Positions 46,800-56,437 are shown, numbered from the stretch's first letter. The stretch is 64,000 nucleotides of DNA from Rhodobacteraceae bacterium F11138 (GCA_016521575.1 JAEKDP010000003.1:248001-312000); one strand, 5' to 3'. Notes: generated from the sequence alone by a model not told the origin. A program made the numbers and translations.

Positions 46800-47252
46800 A
46801 TGGCGGCATCTCAGGGGCTTTCCATCGGGGCGCTGGCGGCACGGACGGGACTGGCCGTTTCGGCGATCCGCTACTACGAATCCCAGGGGCTGATCCAACC
46901 TTGGCGAAACGCAGGCGGGCAGCGGCGATTCCTGCGCGCAGATATCCGGCGGCTGAGTTTTGTGATGATCGCGCAGCAATTCGGGTTTTCCCTGCCTGAG
47001 ATTCGCGCGCTTCTGGATCAATTGCCGGGCAATCGTGCGCCCACGCCGGATGACTGGAGCAAAATCAGCATCAGTTTCCGTGACCGGCTGGACCAGCGTA
47101 TCGACACCCTGAAACGGTTGCGCGACAACCTGGACGGTTGCATCGGCTGCGGATGCCTGTCGCTGCCCAAATGCAAGCTCTACAACCCGCGGGACCGTGC
47201 GCAAAGCAAAGGCAGCGGCCCACGCTACCTGATGGGGGACCGGCCTGAGTAA
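46800..47252 (+). CDS. soxR: Redox-sensitive transcriptional activator SoxR
   Basis: Encodes 150 residues. The MerR HTH is LSIGALAARTGLAVSAIRYYESQGL. The dimerisation helix is followed by the [2Fe-2S] cluster motif CIGCGCLSLPKC with Cys at 114, 117, 119 and 125, which is the SoxR signature. SoxR is oxidised by redox-cycling compounds and then activates target promoters. No soxS is expected outside enteric bacteria; the divergent VOC gene is the most likely direct target, as judged by the shared dyad. Confidence 0.95.
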   Translation: MAASQGLSIGALAARTGLAVSAIRYYESQGLIQPWRNAGGQRRFLRADIRRLSFVMIAQQFGFSLPEIRALLDQLPGNRAPTPDDWSKISISFRDRLDQRIDTLKRLRDNLDGCIGCGCLSLPKCKLYNPRDRAQSKGSGPRYLMGDRPE

Positions 47253-47408
47253 TACGCCGGCGCCTGATTTGGCCCGGCGGCGCTTTGTTTGCGCTAACCG
47301 TTGCTGACGTGGTGTTGCGATTGACGATACAGCCTGACAAAAGGTATCAGCCGCGAAACATAATTGCGCCCAAGGCGGCGCAATCGAACGTTAGCCAAGG
47401 AGCGCCCA

Positions 47409-49058
47409 ATGGCCGAGATTGAACGCGAAGCGATGGAATACGACGTTGTAATCGTCGGAGCCGGCCCCGCCGGGTTGTCAGCCGCGATCCGTCTCAAGCA
47501 GTTGGATGCGGACATCAACGTTGTGGTGCTGGAAAAGGGCAGCGAAGTGGGCGCGCATATCCTGTCGGGCGCCGTGCTCGACCCCTGTGGCCTGGATGCG
47601 CTGATCCCGGATTGGCAAGACAAGGGCGCGCCGCTGAACGTGCCGGTGCGCGAAGACAATTTCTATATGCTGGGCGAAGCGGGCAAATTGCGGGTGCCGA
47701 ACTGGCCGATGCCGCCGCTGATGAACAATCATGGCAACTATATCGTCAGCATGGGCAATGTCTGCCGCTGGATGGCCGAGCAGGCAGAGGAACTGGGCGT
47801 CGAGATTTTCCCCGGCATGGCCTGTTCCGAGCTGGTTTTCGACGACAAGGGTGGCGTCAAGGGCGTCGTGGCGGGTGAATTCGGCAAGGACGCCGACGGC
47901 AGCCACGGGGCGAACTATGAACCGGGCATGGAGTTGCACGGCAAATATGTGTTCCTGTCAGAAGGCGTGCGCGGGTCGCTGTCCAAGGAAGTGATTGCCA
48001 AATACGACCTGAGCCAGGGTCATGAGCCGCAGAAATTCGGCCTGGGCATGAAGGAAATCTGGGAAATCGACCCGGCCAAGCACCGCGAAGGCACGGTGAC
48101 CCACACCATGGGCTGGCCGTTGGGCGACAATGCCGGCGGCGGATCGTTCATCTATCATCTGGACAACAATCAGGTCTATGTCGGTTTCGTGGTGCACCTG
48201 AACTACAAGAACCCGTATGTCTTCCCCTACATGGAGTTCCAGCGCTTCAAGCATCACCCGATTGTTGCCGACCTGCTGAAGGGTGGCAAACGCGTGGCCT
48301 ATGGCGCGCGGGCGATTTCCGAAGGCGGCTATCAGTCGATGCCCAAGATGGTCGCGCCGGGCGTGGCGCTGCTGGGCTGTGCTGTGGGCATGGTCAATGT
48401 GCCGCGCATCAAGGGCAACCACAACGCGATGCTGTCGGGCAAGGCCGCTGCCGAAGCCGCGCATGCGGCGATCCAGGCGGGTCGCAGCGGCGACGAGTTG
48501 AGCGAATACGAGACCGAAGTGCGCCAGGGCGCCATCGGCAAGGATCTCAAGAAGGTCCGCAACGTCAAACCGTTCTGGTCGAAATGGGGGCTGATCCCCT
48601 CGCTGGCTCTGGGCGGGTTCGATATGTGGACCAATACGCTGGGCTTTTCGCTGTTCGGGACGCAGAAACATGGCAAGACCGATGCGGCGGCGACCGAAAA
48701 GGCAAGCGCGCACAAGCCCATCGACTATCCCAAACCCGATGGCACCTTGTCGTTCGACCGCCTGACCAACGTCGCCTTTTCCTTTACCAACCACGAGGAA
48801 AGCCAGCCTGCGCATCTGCACCTGAAAGATCCGGATATTCCCGTACAGGTCAACTTGCCCGAGTTCGCAGGCCCCGCCGCGCGCTATTGTCCGGCCGGGG
48901 TCTATGAATTTGTTCAGGAACCGGACAAGGACGCCAGGTTCGTGATCAATTTCCAGAACTGCGTGCATTGCAAGACCTGCGACATCAAGGACCCCAGCCA
49001 GAACATCAACTGGGTCACGCCGCAGGGCGGTGACGGGCCGAATTACCCCAATATGTAG
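47409..49058 (+). CDS. Electron transfer flavoprotein-ubiquinone oxidoreductase
   Basis: Encodes 549 residues, behind AAGGAGCGCCC. The FAD-binding VVIVGAGPAGLSAAIRL is at the N-terminus, a membrane-associated ubiquinone region includes GLGMKEIWEID and PLGDNAGGGSFIYHL, and the C-terminal 4Fe-4S ligands lie in RYCPAGVYEF and CVHCKTCDIKDP. The enzyme passes electrons from ETF, reduced by acyl-CoA and amino-acid dehydrogenases, to the quinone pool at the inner membrane. An 11-base stem follows the gene. Confidence 0.97.
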   Translation: MAEIEREAMEYDVVIVGAGPAGLSAAIRLKQLDADINVVVLEKGSEVGAHILSGAVLDPCGLDALIPDWQDKGAPLNVPVREDNFYMLGEAGKLRVPNWPMPPLMNNHGNYIVSMGNVCRWMAEQAEELGVEIFPGMACSELVFDDKGGVKGVVAGEFGKDADGSHGANYEPGMELHGKYVFLSEGVRGSLSKEVIAKYDLSQGHEPQKFGLGMKEIWEIDPAKHREGTVTHTMGWPLGDNAGGGSFIYHLDNNQVYVGFVVHLNYKNPYVFPYMEFQRFKHHPIVADLLKGGKRVAYGARAISEGGYQSMPKMVAPGVALLGCAVGMVNVPRIKGNHNAMLSGKAAAEAAHAAIQAGRSGDELSEYETEVRQGAIGKDLKKVRNVKPFWSKWGLIPSLALGGFDMWTNTLGFSLFGTQKHGKTDAAATEKASAHKPIDYPKPDGTLSFDRLTNVAFSFTNHEESQPAHLHLKDPDIPVQVNLPEFAGPAARYCPAGVYEFVQEPDKDARFVINFQNCVHCKTCDIKDPSQNINWVTPQGGDGPNYPNM

Positions 49059-49070
49059 GCAAAAAGCGAC

Positions 49071-49104
49071 GCAATGGCGCAAGCCGGGTCTGCTGCGCCA
49101 TTGC
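49071..49104 (+). terminator. Stem-loop after the ETF-QO gene
   Basis: GCAATGGCGCA and TGCGCCATTGC form an 11-base perfect stem with a 12-base loop. The following TTCGG is T-poor, so it is a weak or factor-assisted terminator. Confidence 0.5.
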
Positions 49105-49159
49105 TTCGGTGCCCGCAAGGGCCTATTTTGCCGGGTACAGCATCCGACGAGGCAGGCCT

Positions 49160-50881
49160 TTGAAAACATCAATTCTTCGCAAAGCGGCATTGGCGGCGAT
49201 CGCCTTTGCCATGATCTCGCCCGTGCCGGTGCGGGCGGACACGTCGGCGGGGTCCTACCTGGCCGGACGCCAGGCCATCACCGACAGCAATTTCGAAGCG
49301 GCGGCGGAATATTATGCCCGTGCGCTCAGCCGTAACCGGGACAATCCGCAGTTGATGGAAAATCTGGTCGTGTCGCAATTGGCGCTGGGCCGCATCGACA
49401 AGGCGCTGCCGGTGGCCAAGCTGATGGAGGCGCGCGGCATCAAGAGCCAGGTGGCTCATATGGTCGTGGTCGCGGATCTGATCACCAACGGAAAATACGA
49501 AGACCTGCTGGCGCGGGATGCCGAAACTCTGGGCATCGGGCCGCTGGTCGATGGGCTGGTCACCGCCTGGGCGCATATGGGGGCCGGGTCGGTCGCAAAG
49601 GCGCTGGAACAGTTCGATATCGTGGCCGGAGAAAACGGGCTGCAGGCATTCGCACTGTATCACAAGGCGCTAGCGCTGGCCACGGTCGGGGATTTCGAGG
49701 GCGCCGAAGAAATATTCGCCGATGAATCGACCGGTGTCGCGCTGTTGTCGCGCGGCGCGGCGGTGGCCCGCGCCCAGGTTCTGTCGCAGCTTGAACGCAA
49801 CGACGACGCGCTGACCTATCTGCATGACAGTTTCGGGGCGACGCTGGACCCGGGATTGCGGGCCCTGGCGGATCAGCTGTCCGACGGCGCGCAACTGCCG
49901 TTTGATCACGTCGCTTCGGTGCAGGATGGCATGGCCGAGGTTTTCTATTCCATCGGGCAGGCGCTGAATGGCGAGGCGGCGGACGACTATGTGCTGGTAT
50001 ATATTCGCACAGCGACCTATCTGCGCCCGGATCATATCGATTCCCTGCTGCTGAGTGCGCAATTGCTGGACAAGCTGGGGCAATATGATCTGGCCGTTGC
50101 CACGTACAAACAGATCCCGCAATCCAGCCCCGACCATCATGCCGCCGAAATGGGACGCGCCGAGGCGCTGCGCCGCGCGGCCAAGCCGGATGCGGCGATC
50201 GAGGTGCTGGAACAGCTGGCAAAACAGCAACCGACGCTCGCGCCGGTCTATTCCGCGCTTGGCGATCTGTTGCGCCAGCAGGAAGACTATACCGCCGCCA
50301 TTCAAGCCTATGACAAGGCGCTGGAGTATTCCGATCAGGACGCTCCGGCGCGCTGGTTCCTGCTGTACGCGCGCGGCATCAGCCATGAACGGCTGAAACA
50401 TTGGGACGAGGCCGAGGCCGATTTCCGTGCCGCGCTTGCGATCAACCCGGATCAACCGCAGGTGCTGAATTACCTGGGATATTCCCTGGTCGAGCGTCAG
50501 ACCAAGCTGGACGAAGCCCTGGCCATGATCGAACGCGCCGTCGCCGCGCGCCCGGACAGCGGCTATATCGTGGACAGTCTCGGCTGGGTTCTGTACCGCC
50601 TGGGGCGGTATGACGAAGCGGTCGAACACATGGAAACGGCCGTTCAGCTGATGCCGGTGGACCCGGTGGTCAACGACCATCTGGGCGATGTCTATTGGGC
50701 GGTTGGCCGTGTGCGCGAAGCTGAATTCCAGTGGAAGCGCGCGTTGTCCTTCATTGATCCCGAAGACAGCGACGGCGAAGCCGACCCGGACCGCATCCGC
50801 CGCAAGATCGAGGTCGGGCTGGATACCGTATTGGAAGAAGAAGGTGCCGAACCGCTGAAGGTGGTCAATGACGGCGGCTGA
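49160..50881 (+). CDS. Exported tetratricopeptide-repeat protein
   Basis: Encodes 573 residues. I start it at TTG 49160 (after GAGGCAGG), because the product then opens with a signal peptide (KTSILRKAALAAIAFAM to PVRA). About ten TPR units follow: FEAAAEYYARALSRNRDNP, AAIQAYDKALEYSDQ, AEADFRAALAINPDQPQVLNYLGYSLV and AVEHMETAVQLMPVDPVVNDHLGDVYWAVGR are clear. It is likely periplasmic and mediates protein contacts; in many Rhodobacterales this gene precedes ispE. It overlaps ispE by 14 bases. Confidence 0.85.
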   Translation: MKTSILRKAALAAIAFAMISPVPVRADTSAGSYLAGRQAITDSNFEAAAEYYARALSRNRDNPQLMENLVVSQLALGRIDKALPVAKLMEARGIKSQVAHMVVVADLITNGKYEDLLARDAETLGIGPLVDGLVTAWAHMGAGSVAKALEQFDIVAGENGLQAFALYHKALALATVGDFEGAEEIFADESTGVALLSRGAAVARAQVLSQLERNDDALTYLHDSFGATLDPGLRALADQLSDGAQLPFDHVASVQDGMAEVFYSIGQALNGEAADDYVLVYIRTATYLRPDHIDSLLLSAQLLDKLGQYDLAVATYKQIPQSSPDHHAAEMGRAEALRRAAKPDAAIEVLEQLAKQQPTLAPVYSALGDLLRQQEDYTAAIQAYDKALEYSDQDAPARWFLLYARGISHERLKHWDEAEADFRAALAINPDQPQVLNYLGYSLVERQTKLDEALAMIERAVAARPDSGYIVDSLGWVLYRLGRYDEAVEHMETAVQLMPVDPVVNDHLGDVYWAVGRVREAEFQWKRALSFIDPEDSDGEADPDRIRRKIEVGLDTVLEEEGAEPLKVVNDGG

Positions 50882-51734
50882 TGCCCGCGCGCAAACCGTA
50901 GAAGAGTTCGCCCCGGCCAAGATCAATCTGACCCTGCATGTCACGGGCCAGCGTCCGGATGGGTATCATCTGTTGGATTCGCTGGTGGTCTTTGCCGATC
51001 TGGGGGACCGGATTACGGTACGGCGGGCAGGGCACCTTGGCTTGCGGGTGACCGGCCCGATGGCATCGGGTGTTCCGGTGGACAGCAGCAATCTGGTGTT
51101 GCGCGCGGCCGCGGCCATCGGGATTGCCGGTGCCGAAATCACGCTGGACAAACATCTGCCCGCCGCTGCGGGCATCGGTGGCGGAACATCGGATGCGGCG
51201 GCGGCCTTGCGCGCGTTGCGGCGCAGCCACGGCGCGTCGCCCCTGTCTGATGAACAGATTTTGCAGCTGGGTGCCGATATGCCGGTGTGCATGGGGGCCG
51301 TCAGTGCGCGAATGTCCGGCATCGGTGAACAAGTGACCGTGGTTCCGGGCATTCCTGCGTTGGCGGCTGTTCTGATCAATCCCGGTGTATCGGTGCAGAC
51401 GCCGGACGCCTTTCACGCCTTGAGCGACAAATCCGGGAGGCGCATGCCTGCCATTCCCGCGTTTCGGGATGCGGCGGCCTGTTGTGGCTGGCTGAAAGAA
51501 CAGCGCAACGATCTGCAGGCGCCGGTGGCACGGATGGTTCCCGCCGTTGCTCAAGTCCTGGAAACGCTGCGCGGCACCGGCGCCGAGATCGCGCGGATGA
51601 GCGGATCGGGCGCAACCTGTTTCGGGTTGTACCCAACCCGCGAACGGGCCGAAACGGTTGCGCGAACTCTGTCTCGGGATCATCCGGGGTGGTGGATACG
51701 GGCGACGACCCTGGCGTCCCGGGGGACGTGCTGA
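50868..51734 (+). CDS. ispE: 4-diphosphocytidyl-2-C-methyl-D-erythritol kinase
   Basis: Encodes 288 residues of the GHMP kinase family. The N-terminal FAPAKINLTLHVTGQRPDGYH and the ATP-binding LPAAAGIGGGTSDAAAALRAL are diagnostic, and MSGSGATCFGLYP is the third GHMP motif. The enzyme phosphorylates CDP-methylerythritol in the non-mevalonate isoprenoid pathway. It faces the polyprenyl diphosphate synthase gene, so two isoprenoid genes are adjacent and convergent. Start is translationally coupled to the TPR gene. Confidence 0.96.
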   Translation: MTAADARAQTVEEFAPAKINLTLHVTGQRPDGYHLLDSLVVFADLGDRITVRRAGHLGLRVTGPMASGVPVDSSNLVLRAAAAIGIAGAEITLDKHLPAAAGIGGGTSDAAAALRALRRSHGASPLSDEQILQLGADMPVCMGAVSARMSGIGEQVTVVPGIPALAAVLINPGVSVQTPDAFHALSDKSGRRMPAIPAFRDAAACCGWLKEQRNDLQAPVARMVPAVAQVLETLRGTGAEIARMSGSGATCFGLYPTRERAETVARTLSRDHPGWWIRATTLASRGTC

Positions 51735-51740
51735 GGCGGA

Positions 51741-52739
51741 TCAGTTCAGGCGCGCGACCACATATTCGGCCAGATCCCGCAGCATGTCGCGGATCGGATC
51801 GTCGGGCAAGACATCCAGTGCGGCGCGCGCCTTGTCCGCCCAACCCACCGCGTCGTCGCGGGTTGCGCCAAGGGTGCCGTATTTTTCCATCAGGGCCAGG
51901 GCGGTGTCCAGATCACCGTCGCGCTGCTTTCCCTGTTCAATGGTGCGTTGCCAGAACATCCGCTCTTGCGTTGACGCCTGCGCCACGGCTTTGATCACGG
52001 GCAACGTCAGTTTCTGCTCGCGAAAATCGTCGCCCACGTTCTTGCCGGTGGCTGTGCTGTCGCCCTGATAATCCAGCAGGTCATCGGCGATCTGGAACGC
52101 AATTCCCAGGGCGTCGCCATAGTCGTACAAGGCCTGAATCCGCTCTGCCGACGCACCTGCGATCACGCCTCCAACCTGGGTTGCGGCGGAAAACAGCGCT
52201 GCGGTCTTGCCGCGCACAACCTGCAAATAGACCGCTTCGTCCGTGGCCAGGTTCTGCGCCGCGCTCAACTGCAGAACCTCGCCCTCGGCGATCGTGGCGG
52301 CGGCGTTGGCCAGGATGTCCAGAACCCGCAGGGACCCGGTTTCCACCATCAACTGAAAGCTGCGCGCGAAAAGATAATCGCCGACCAGCACGCTGGACTT
52401 GTTGTCCCACAGCAGGTTCGCGGTGGGCCGTCCCCGGCGCTGTCCGCTTTCATCAACCACGTCGTCATGCAGCAGCGTGGCGGTGTGGATGAATTCGACC
52501 GTTGCCGCCAGGTGAATGTGATGCGGCCCGTCATATCCGCAGAGCCGTGCAGCCGCCAGCGTCAGCATCGGGCGCAGACGTTTCCCGCCCGCTTCGACCA
52601 GATGCGCGGTGACTTCGGGGATGCGCGGGGCGTGTTCCGACGCCATCCGCTGGCGGATCAACCGGTTCACGGCGGCCATTTCATCCGCCAGGGTTCCGGC
52701 GAGCCGGTCATGGGGTTTCGCAACTGTACCGATATCCAT
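51741..52739 (-). CDS. Long-chain polyprenyl diphosphate synthase (octa-/decaprenyl)
   Basis: Encodes 332 residues. The start at 52739 has GGAAG upstream. The first Asp-rich motif is LLHDDVVDE and the second is IADDLLDYQGD; GGKRLRPML binds the allylic substrate. The family builds the C40-C50 side chain of ubiquinone by adding isopentenyl units. In Rhodobacteraceae the product is usually decaprenyl for Q-10, but the chain length cannot be read with certainty here. It is divergent from the DUF2007 gene. Confidence 0.94.
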   Translation of the reverse strand: MDIGTVAKPHDRLAGTLADEMAAVNRLIRQRMASEHAPRIPEVTAHLVEAGGKRLRPMLTLAAARLCGYDGPHHIHLAATVEFIHTATLLHDDVVDESGQRRGRPTANLLWDNKSSVLVGDYLFARSFQLMVETGSLRVLDILANAAATIAEGEVLQLSAAQNLATDEAVYLQVVRGKTAALFSAATQVGGVIAGASAERIQALYDYGDALGIAFQIADDLLDYQGDSTATGKNVGDDFREQKLTLPVIKAVAQASTQERMFWQRTIEQGKQRDGDLDTALALMEKYGTLGATRDDAVGWADKARAALDVLPDDPIRDMLRDLAEYVVARLN

Positions 52740-52795
52740 CACACTTCCGCTACAAGGCTCGACAACCATCGCTCCTTGCCCTTACATCCCCAGCC

Positions 52796-53011
52796 ATGAA
52801 GGAACTTCTGCGCTGCACCGACCCCACCGTGATGGCATTTGCGACCGCCCTTCTTCAGGGCGAGGATATAGACTGCTTTCAGTTGGACGTAAACATGGCC
52901 ATCCTCGAAGGCGGGATAGGCGCTTTCCCCCGCAGAATGATGGTTCGTAGCGAAGATTACGAACGCGCGGCCCGGGTTATGCGGGACAACGACATAGATC
53001 TGGGCCAGTGA
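52796..53011 (+). CDS. DUF2007 small protein
   Basis: Encodes 71 residues: MKELLRCTDPTVMAFATALLQ, then DCFQLDVNMAILEGGIGAFPRR and VRSEDYERAARVMRDND. This is the DUF2007 putative signal-transducing family with a ferredoxin-like fold resembling the C-terminal region of PII-like proteins. Its stop overlaps the methyltransferase start by 4 bases (GTGA-type overlap with a GTG start), so the two act from one transcript. Confidence 0.85.
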   Translation: MKELLRCTDPTVMAFATALLQGEDIDCFQLDVNMAILEGGIGAFPRRMMVRSEDYERAARVMRDNDIDLGQ

Positions 53012-53781
53012 CGGCTTTTGCCTCGGACGAATTGACGCAGGACGCGTTCCTGGGCGGTCGGTTGCGCCTGGGTCAGCCTTGCCATGGCTATCGCGCGGGT
53101 GTGGATCCCGTGCTTTTGGCGGCCTGTGTTCCGGCATCGCCGGGCCAATCGGTTCTGGAGCTTGGCTGTGGCGCGGGGGCTGCGGTTCTGTGTCTTGCCG
53201 CGCGGGTGTCCGGGCTGCGCGCGGTCGGGGTCGAACTGCAGCCCGCCTATGCAGAGCTGGCGCGGGACAACGCTGCGCGCAATCAGATTGAACTGACCGT
53301 TGAAACCGGGGATCTGACGGATTTGCCGGCGACTTTGCGTCAAATGCGATTTCACCAGGTTCTGGCCAATCCGCCGTATTTCCGGTCCAATGCCCACAGC
53401 CCTGCACGGGACCGGGGGCGCCGGGTGGCGCTGGCGGAAAGTGATACCGCTTTGGAGGACTGGTTTGACGTGGCCGCCCGACGGTTGTTGCCCAAGGGGT
53501 ATCTGCACATGATTCAGCGTGCGGACAGGCTGCCCGAGATGCTGGCCGCCTGCGAAGGGCGGCTGGGGGCGGTCGAAATCCTGCCGTTGGCCGCGCGGAA
53601 TCGACGCAGTCCGCATCTGGTCATTCTGCGGGCGCGCAAGGGCGGGCGCGCCGCATTTCGCCTGCACGCCCCGCTGATTCTGCATGCGGGCGATTCCCAT
53701 GACGGTGATCGGGAAAGCTATACTGCGGACATCAATGACGTCTTGCGGCACGGGCAGGCGATTGAATGGCCATCCACATGA
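53008..53781 (+). CDS. tRNA1(Val) adenine-N6 methyltransferase-like protein (TrmN6 type)
   Basis: Encodes 257 residues from a GTG. SAM-binding motif I is VLELGCGAGAAVLCLAARV, then VGVELQPAYAELARDN, and the catalytic motif IV is QVLANPPYF (NPPY), indicating methylation of an exocyclic amine of adenine. The closest described enzyme is TrmN6 (YfiC), which makes m6A37 in tRNA-Val. GYRAGVDPVLLAACV is a typical N-terminal feature of this group. Target assignment is by family similarity only. Confidence 0.87.
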   Translation: MTAFASDELTQDAFLGGRLRLGQPCHGYRAGVDPVLLAACVPASPGQSVLELGCGAGAAVLCLAARVSGLRAVGVELQPAYAELARDNAARNQIELTVETGDLTDLPATLRQMRFHQVLANPPYFRSNAHSPARDRGRRVALAESDTALEDWFDVAARRLLPKGYLHMIQRADRLPEMLAACEGRLGAVEILPLAARNRRSPHLVILRARKGGRAAFRLHAPLILHAGDSHDGDRESYTADINDVLRHGQAIEWPST

Positions 53782-53904
53782 GTAAGAGTTGAGTGAAATA
53801 ACGACGACTCAACATAAAGTTACATTTTGATTGTGTATGTTGCGTGACAGAGGGTCAGGAATATGCTCAACTCGGATGCGCAACTTATTCAGAGGAGGAT
53901 TGCC

Positions 53905-54069
53905 ATGAGCTTGAGCTCGCACCTGACGGAACTGAAAAAGAAGCACCAGCACCTGAGTATGAAAGTCGAAGAAGCGCAGCGCGCGCCGGGTGTTGACGGG
54001 CTGCGTGTGGCTGATCTCAAGAAACAGAAACTGAAGCTGAAGGAAGAGATCGAACGCCTGTCGGTTTAG
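53905..54069 (+). CDS. YdcH-family (DUF465) small coiled-coil protein
   Basis: Encodes 54 residues, behind a strong AGAGGAGG. The helix-turn-helix hairpin reads SHLTELKKKHQHLSMKVEEAQ and LRVADLKKQKLKLKEEIERL, the standard DUF465 pattern. Function unknown; these proteins are abundant and cytoplasmic. A clear terminator follows 68 bases later, so it is a short monocistronic unit. Confidence 0.9.
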   Translation: MSLSSHLTELKKKHQHLSMKVEEAQRAPGVDGLRVADLKKQKLKLKEEIERLSV

Positions 54070-54136
54070 ACCGCGTTCCGTTCGGCGTCGGGCCTGATGG
54101 TGTGACGGCCCTTTAGAGTACGCCTCCATAACACGA

Positions 54137-54169
54137 CGGTGCCCCCGCCATGCGGTGGGCACCGTTTTT
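54137..54169. terminator. Rho-independent terminator after the ydcH-like gene
   Basis: CGGTGCCC and GGGCACCG form the stem with an inner GC-rich loop, followed by TTTTTG. It lies between the convergent ydcH-like gene and phaB. Confidence 0.85.
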
Positions 54170-54273
54170 GTTTTGCGCGATGGCCGCAGGCTGTGATGTA
54201 CCGCATCGGATCTGAGAAGGGCCGCCCCTACAAGGACGGCCCCGGCACATACCAGATCGATCAGATCGGCAGA

Positions 54274-54996
54274 TCAGACAAAGAACTGAGCCCCGTTCGC
54301 GCTGATCGTTGAACCGTTGATAAAGCCCGAGTCGTCAGAGGCCAGGAAAACCACGCAGCGCGCGATTTCTTCGGGTTCCCCCAGACGTCCGGCGGGGATT
54401 TGGGCGATGATGCTTTCGCGCACTTTTTCCGGCACGGCCATGACCATGTCGGTCCCGATATAGCCCGGGCAGATTGCGTTGGCGGTGATGCCGGCCCGCG
54501 CGCCTTCCTGCGCCAGCGATTTGACGATGCCCAGATCACCGGCCTTCGTCGCGGCATAGTTGACCTGTGCGAACTGGCCCTTCTGACCATTGATCGAACT
54601 GATCACGATGACGCGACCGAATTTGCGTTCGCGCATGCCCGGCCAGATCGGATGAACCGTGTTGAACACGCCGGTCAGGTTGGTGTCGATGACGTCCTTC
54701 CATTGCTCGGGGGTCATGCGGTGGAAAGGGGCATCCCGGGTGATGCCGGCATTGGCCACCACGACGTCGATCGGACCCAGATCCGCTTCGACCTGTGCGA
54801 TGCCGGCCTTGCTCTGCTCGTAGTCGGCAACGTTCCACTTGTAGGTCTTGATGCCGGTTTCTTCGGTGAACTTGGCGGCGGCCTCGTCGTTTCCGGCATA
54901 GGTGGCGGCGACCGAGTATCCGGCGGCTTTCAAGGCATTCGAAATGGCGGCACCGATACCGCGGCTGCCTCCTGTGACAAGAGCTGTTCGGGACAT
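54274..54996 (-). CDS. phaB: Acetoacetyl-CoA reductase
   Basis: Encodes 240 residues, the usual size. The NADPH-binding TALVTGGSRGIGAAIS, NAG in VVANAGITRDAPF, catalytic Ser in VISSINGQKGQ and the YxxxK motif YAATKAG identify an SDR reductase. GITRDAPFHRM and INGSTISANGAQFF are typical of PhaB, which makes (R)-3-hydroxybutyryl-CoA for PhaC. It follows phaA by 82 bases containing a hairpin, the usual phaAB order. The start at 54996 is chosen from family length. Confidence 0.97.
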   Translation of the reverse strand: MSRTALVTGGSRGIGAAISNALKAAGYSVAATYAGNDEAAAKFTEETGIKTYKWNVADYEQSKAGIAQVEADLGPIDVVVANAGITRDAPFHRMTPEQWKDVIDTNLTGVFNTVHPIWPGMRERKFGRVIVISSINGQKGQFAQVNYAATKAGDLGIVKSLAQEGARAGITANAICPGYIGTDMVMAVPEKVRESIIAQIPAGRLGEPEEIARCVVFLASDDSGFINGSTISANGAQFFV

Positions 54997-55045
54997 GCTG
55001 GACTCCAATTGATGCGTGAGTAACTTAGTTACAGTACATTGGTTC

Positions 55046-55070
55046 GGGTGCGCAATAATATTACGCACCC
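55046..55070 (-). other. Hairpin between phaA and phaB
   Basis: GGGTGCG and CGCACCC form a 7-base stem around an AT-rich loop (CAATAATATTA), 8 bases past the phaA stop. No T-run follows. It may stabilise the phaA message or tune phaB expression. Confidence 0.45.
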
Positions 55071-55078
55071 AAATCCAT

Positions 55079-56254
55079 TTAGTCGCGTTCGACGCAGAGA
55101 GCAACACCCATACCACCACCGATGCACAGGGTGGCCAGACCTTTCTTGGCGTCGCGGCGCTTCATTTCGAACAGCAGCGTGTTCAGAACCCGCGCCCCGG
55201 ATGCGCCGATGGGATGGCCGATGGCGATGGCGCCGCCGTTGACGTTGACGATCTCCGGGTCCCATCCCATGTCCTTGTTCACGGCACAGGCCTGCGCGGC
55301 AAAGGCTTCGTTGGCCTCGACCAGGTCCAGATCCTCGGGTTTCCATCCGGCCTTTTCCAAGGCCTTGCGCGACGCATAGACCGGACCGACGCCCATGATC
55401 GACGGATCCAGCCCGGCCGTGGCATAAGAGGCAATCCGGGCCAGCGGTTCGATCCCGCGCTTTTCGGCATTGGCCGCTGACATCAGCAGCACGCCGGCGG
55501 CGCCGTCATTCAGACCCGATGCGTTCGCCGCGGTGACCGATCCGTCCTTGGTGAAGGCCGGACGCAGTTTCTGCATCGCCTCCATGGTGGCGCCGTGGCG
55601 GATGTACTCATCCTTGTCCATCACGATCTCGCCTTTGCGGGTCTTGATGGTAAAGGGAATGATCTCGTCGGCGAATTTCCCCGCCTTTTGCGCCGCTTCG
55701 GCCTTGTTCTGGCTGGCGACAGCGAATGTGTCCTGCTGTTCGCGGCTGATTTGCCATTTTTCGGCTACGTTTTCTGCGGTCTGGCCCATGTGATAGCCAT
55801 TGAACGCATCCCACAAACCGTCCCGGATCATGGTGTCGATGTATTTCATGTCGCCCATCTTGTGCCCGTTCCGCAGATTGGCGGCATGGGGGGACATGGA
55901 CATGTTTTCCTGACCGCCGGCGGCGACGATTTCGGCGTCACCCAAGGCAATGTGCTGGGCCCCCAGGGCAACCGCGCGCAGCCCGGATCCGCAGACCTGA
56001 TTGATGCCCCAGGCGGCGCTTTCGATCGGCAGTCCGGCGTTGATATGCGCCTGGCGGGCGGGGTTCTGGCCCTGCGCTGCGGTCAGTACCTGGCCCAGAA
56101 TGGTTTCGGACACGTCCGCCTTGTCGATCCCGGCGCGGGCAACCACGGCTTCCAACACGGCGGTTCCCAGGTCATGGGCGGGCGTGTTGGCGAAAGAGCC
56201 GCCAAAACTGCCAACCCCGGTGCGGGCTGCGGATGCGATTACTACGTTTGTCAT
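55079..56254 (-). CDS. phaA: Acetyl-CoA acetyltransferase (beta-ketothiolase)
   Basis: Encodes 391 residues. The acyl-enzyme Cys is in [15 protein letters not shown], the catalytic His in [19 protein letters not shown], and the second Cys in [14 protein letters not shown], as in biosynthetic thiolases. It condenses two acetyl-CoA to acetoacetyl-CoA, the first step in PHB synthesis, with phaB directly downstream. The start at 56254 gives [19 protein letters not shown], the family N-terminus. Confidence 0.97.
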   Translation of the reverse strand: MTNVVIASAARTGVGSFGGSFANTPAHDLGTAVLEAVVARAGIDKADVSETILGQVLTAAQGQNPARQAHINAGLPIESAAWGINQVCGSGLRAVALGAQHIALGDAEIVAAGGQENMSMSPHAANLRNGHKMGDMKYIDTMIRDGLWDAFNGYHMGQTAENVAEKWQISREQQDTFAVASQNKAEAAQKAGKFADEIIPFTIKTRKGEIVMDKDEYIRHGATMEAMQKLRPAFTKDGSVTAANASGLNDGAAGVLLMSAANAEKRGIEPLARIASYATAGLDPSIMGVGPVYASRKALEKAGWKPEDLDLVEANEAFAAQACAVNKDMGWDPEIVNVNGGAIAIGHPIGASGARVLNTLLFEMKRRDAKKGLATLCIGGGMGVALCVERD

Positions 56255-56437
56255 TTCTGTGAGTCCTTTGCCACTGAGCGTTAGCGGGGACCGACCGAAC
56301 CGTCTTGCCGATCGGCGCAACGCATCCGGGAATCCCCCTCCTCCCGCAACGGGCATAAAGGATTGCCGTGGGGTCAGCAACGGTCCTGTGCGCCGCACAA
56401 TACCTCTGCCCCGTGCAGGCGGCGCACGCGTGGCCGG

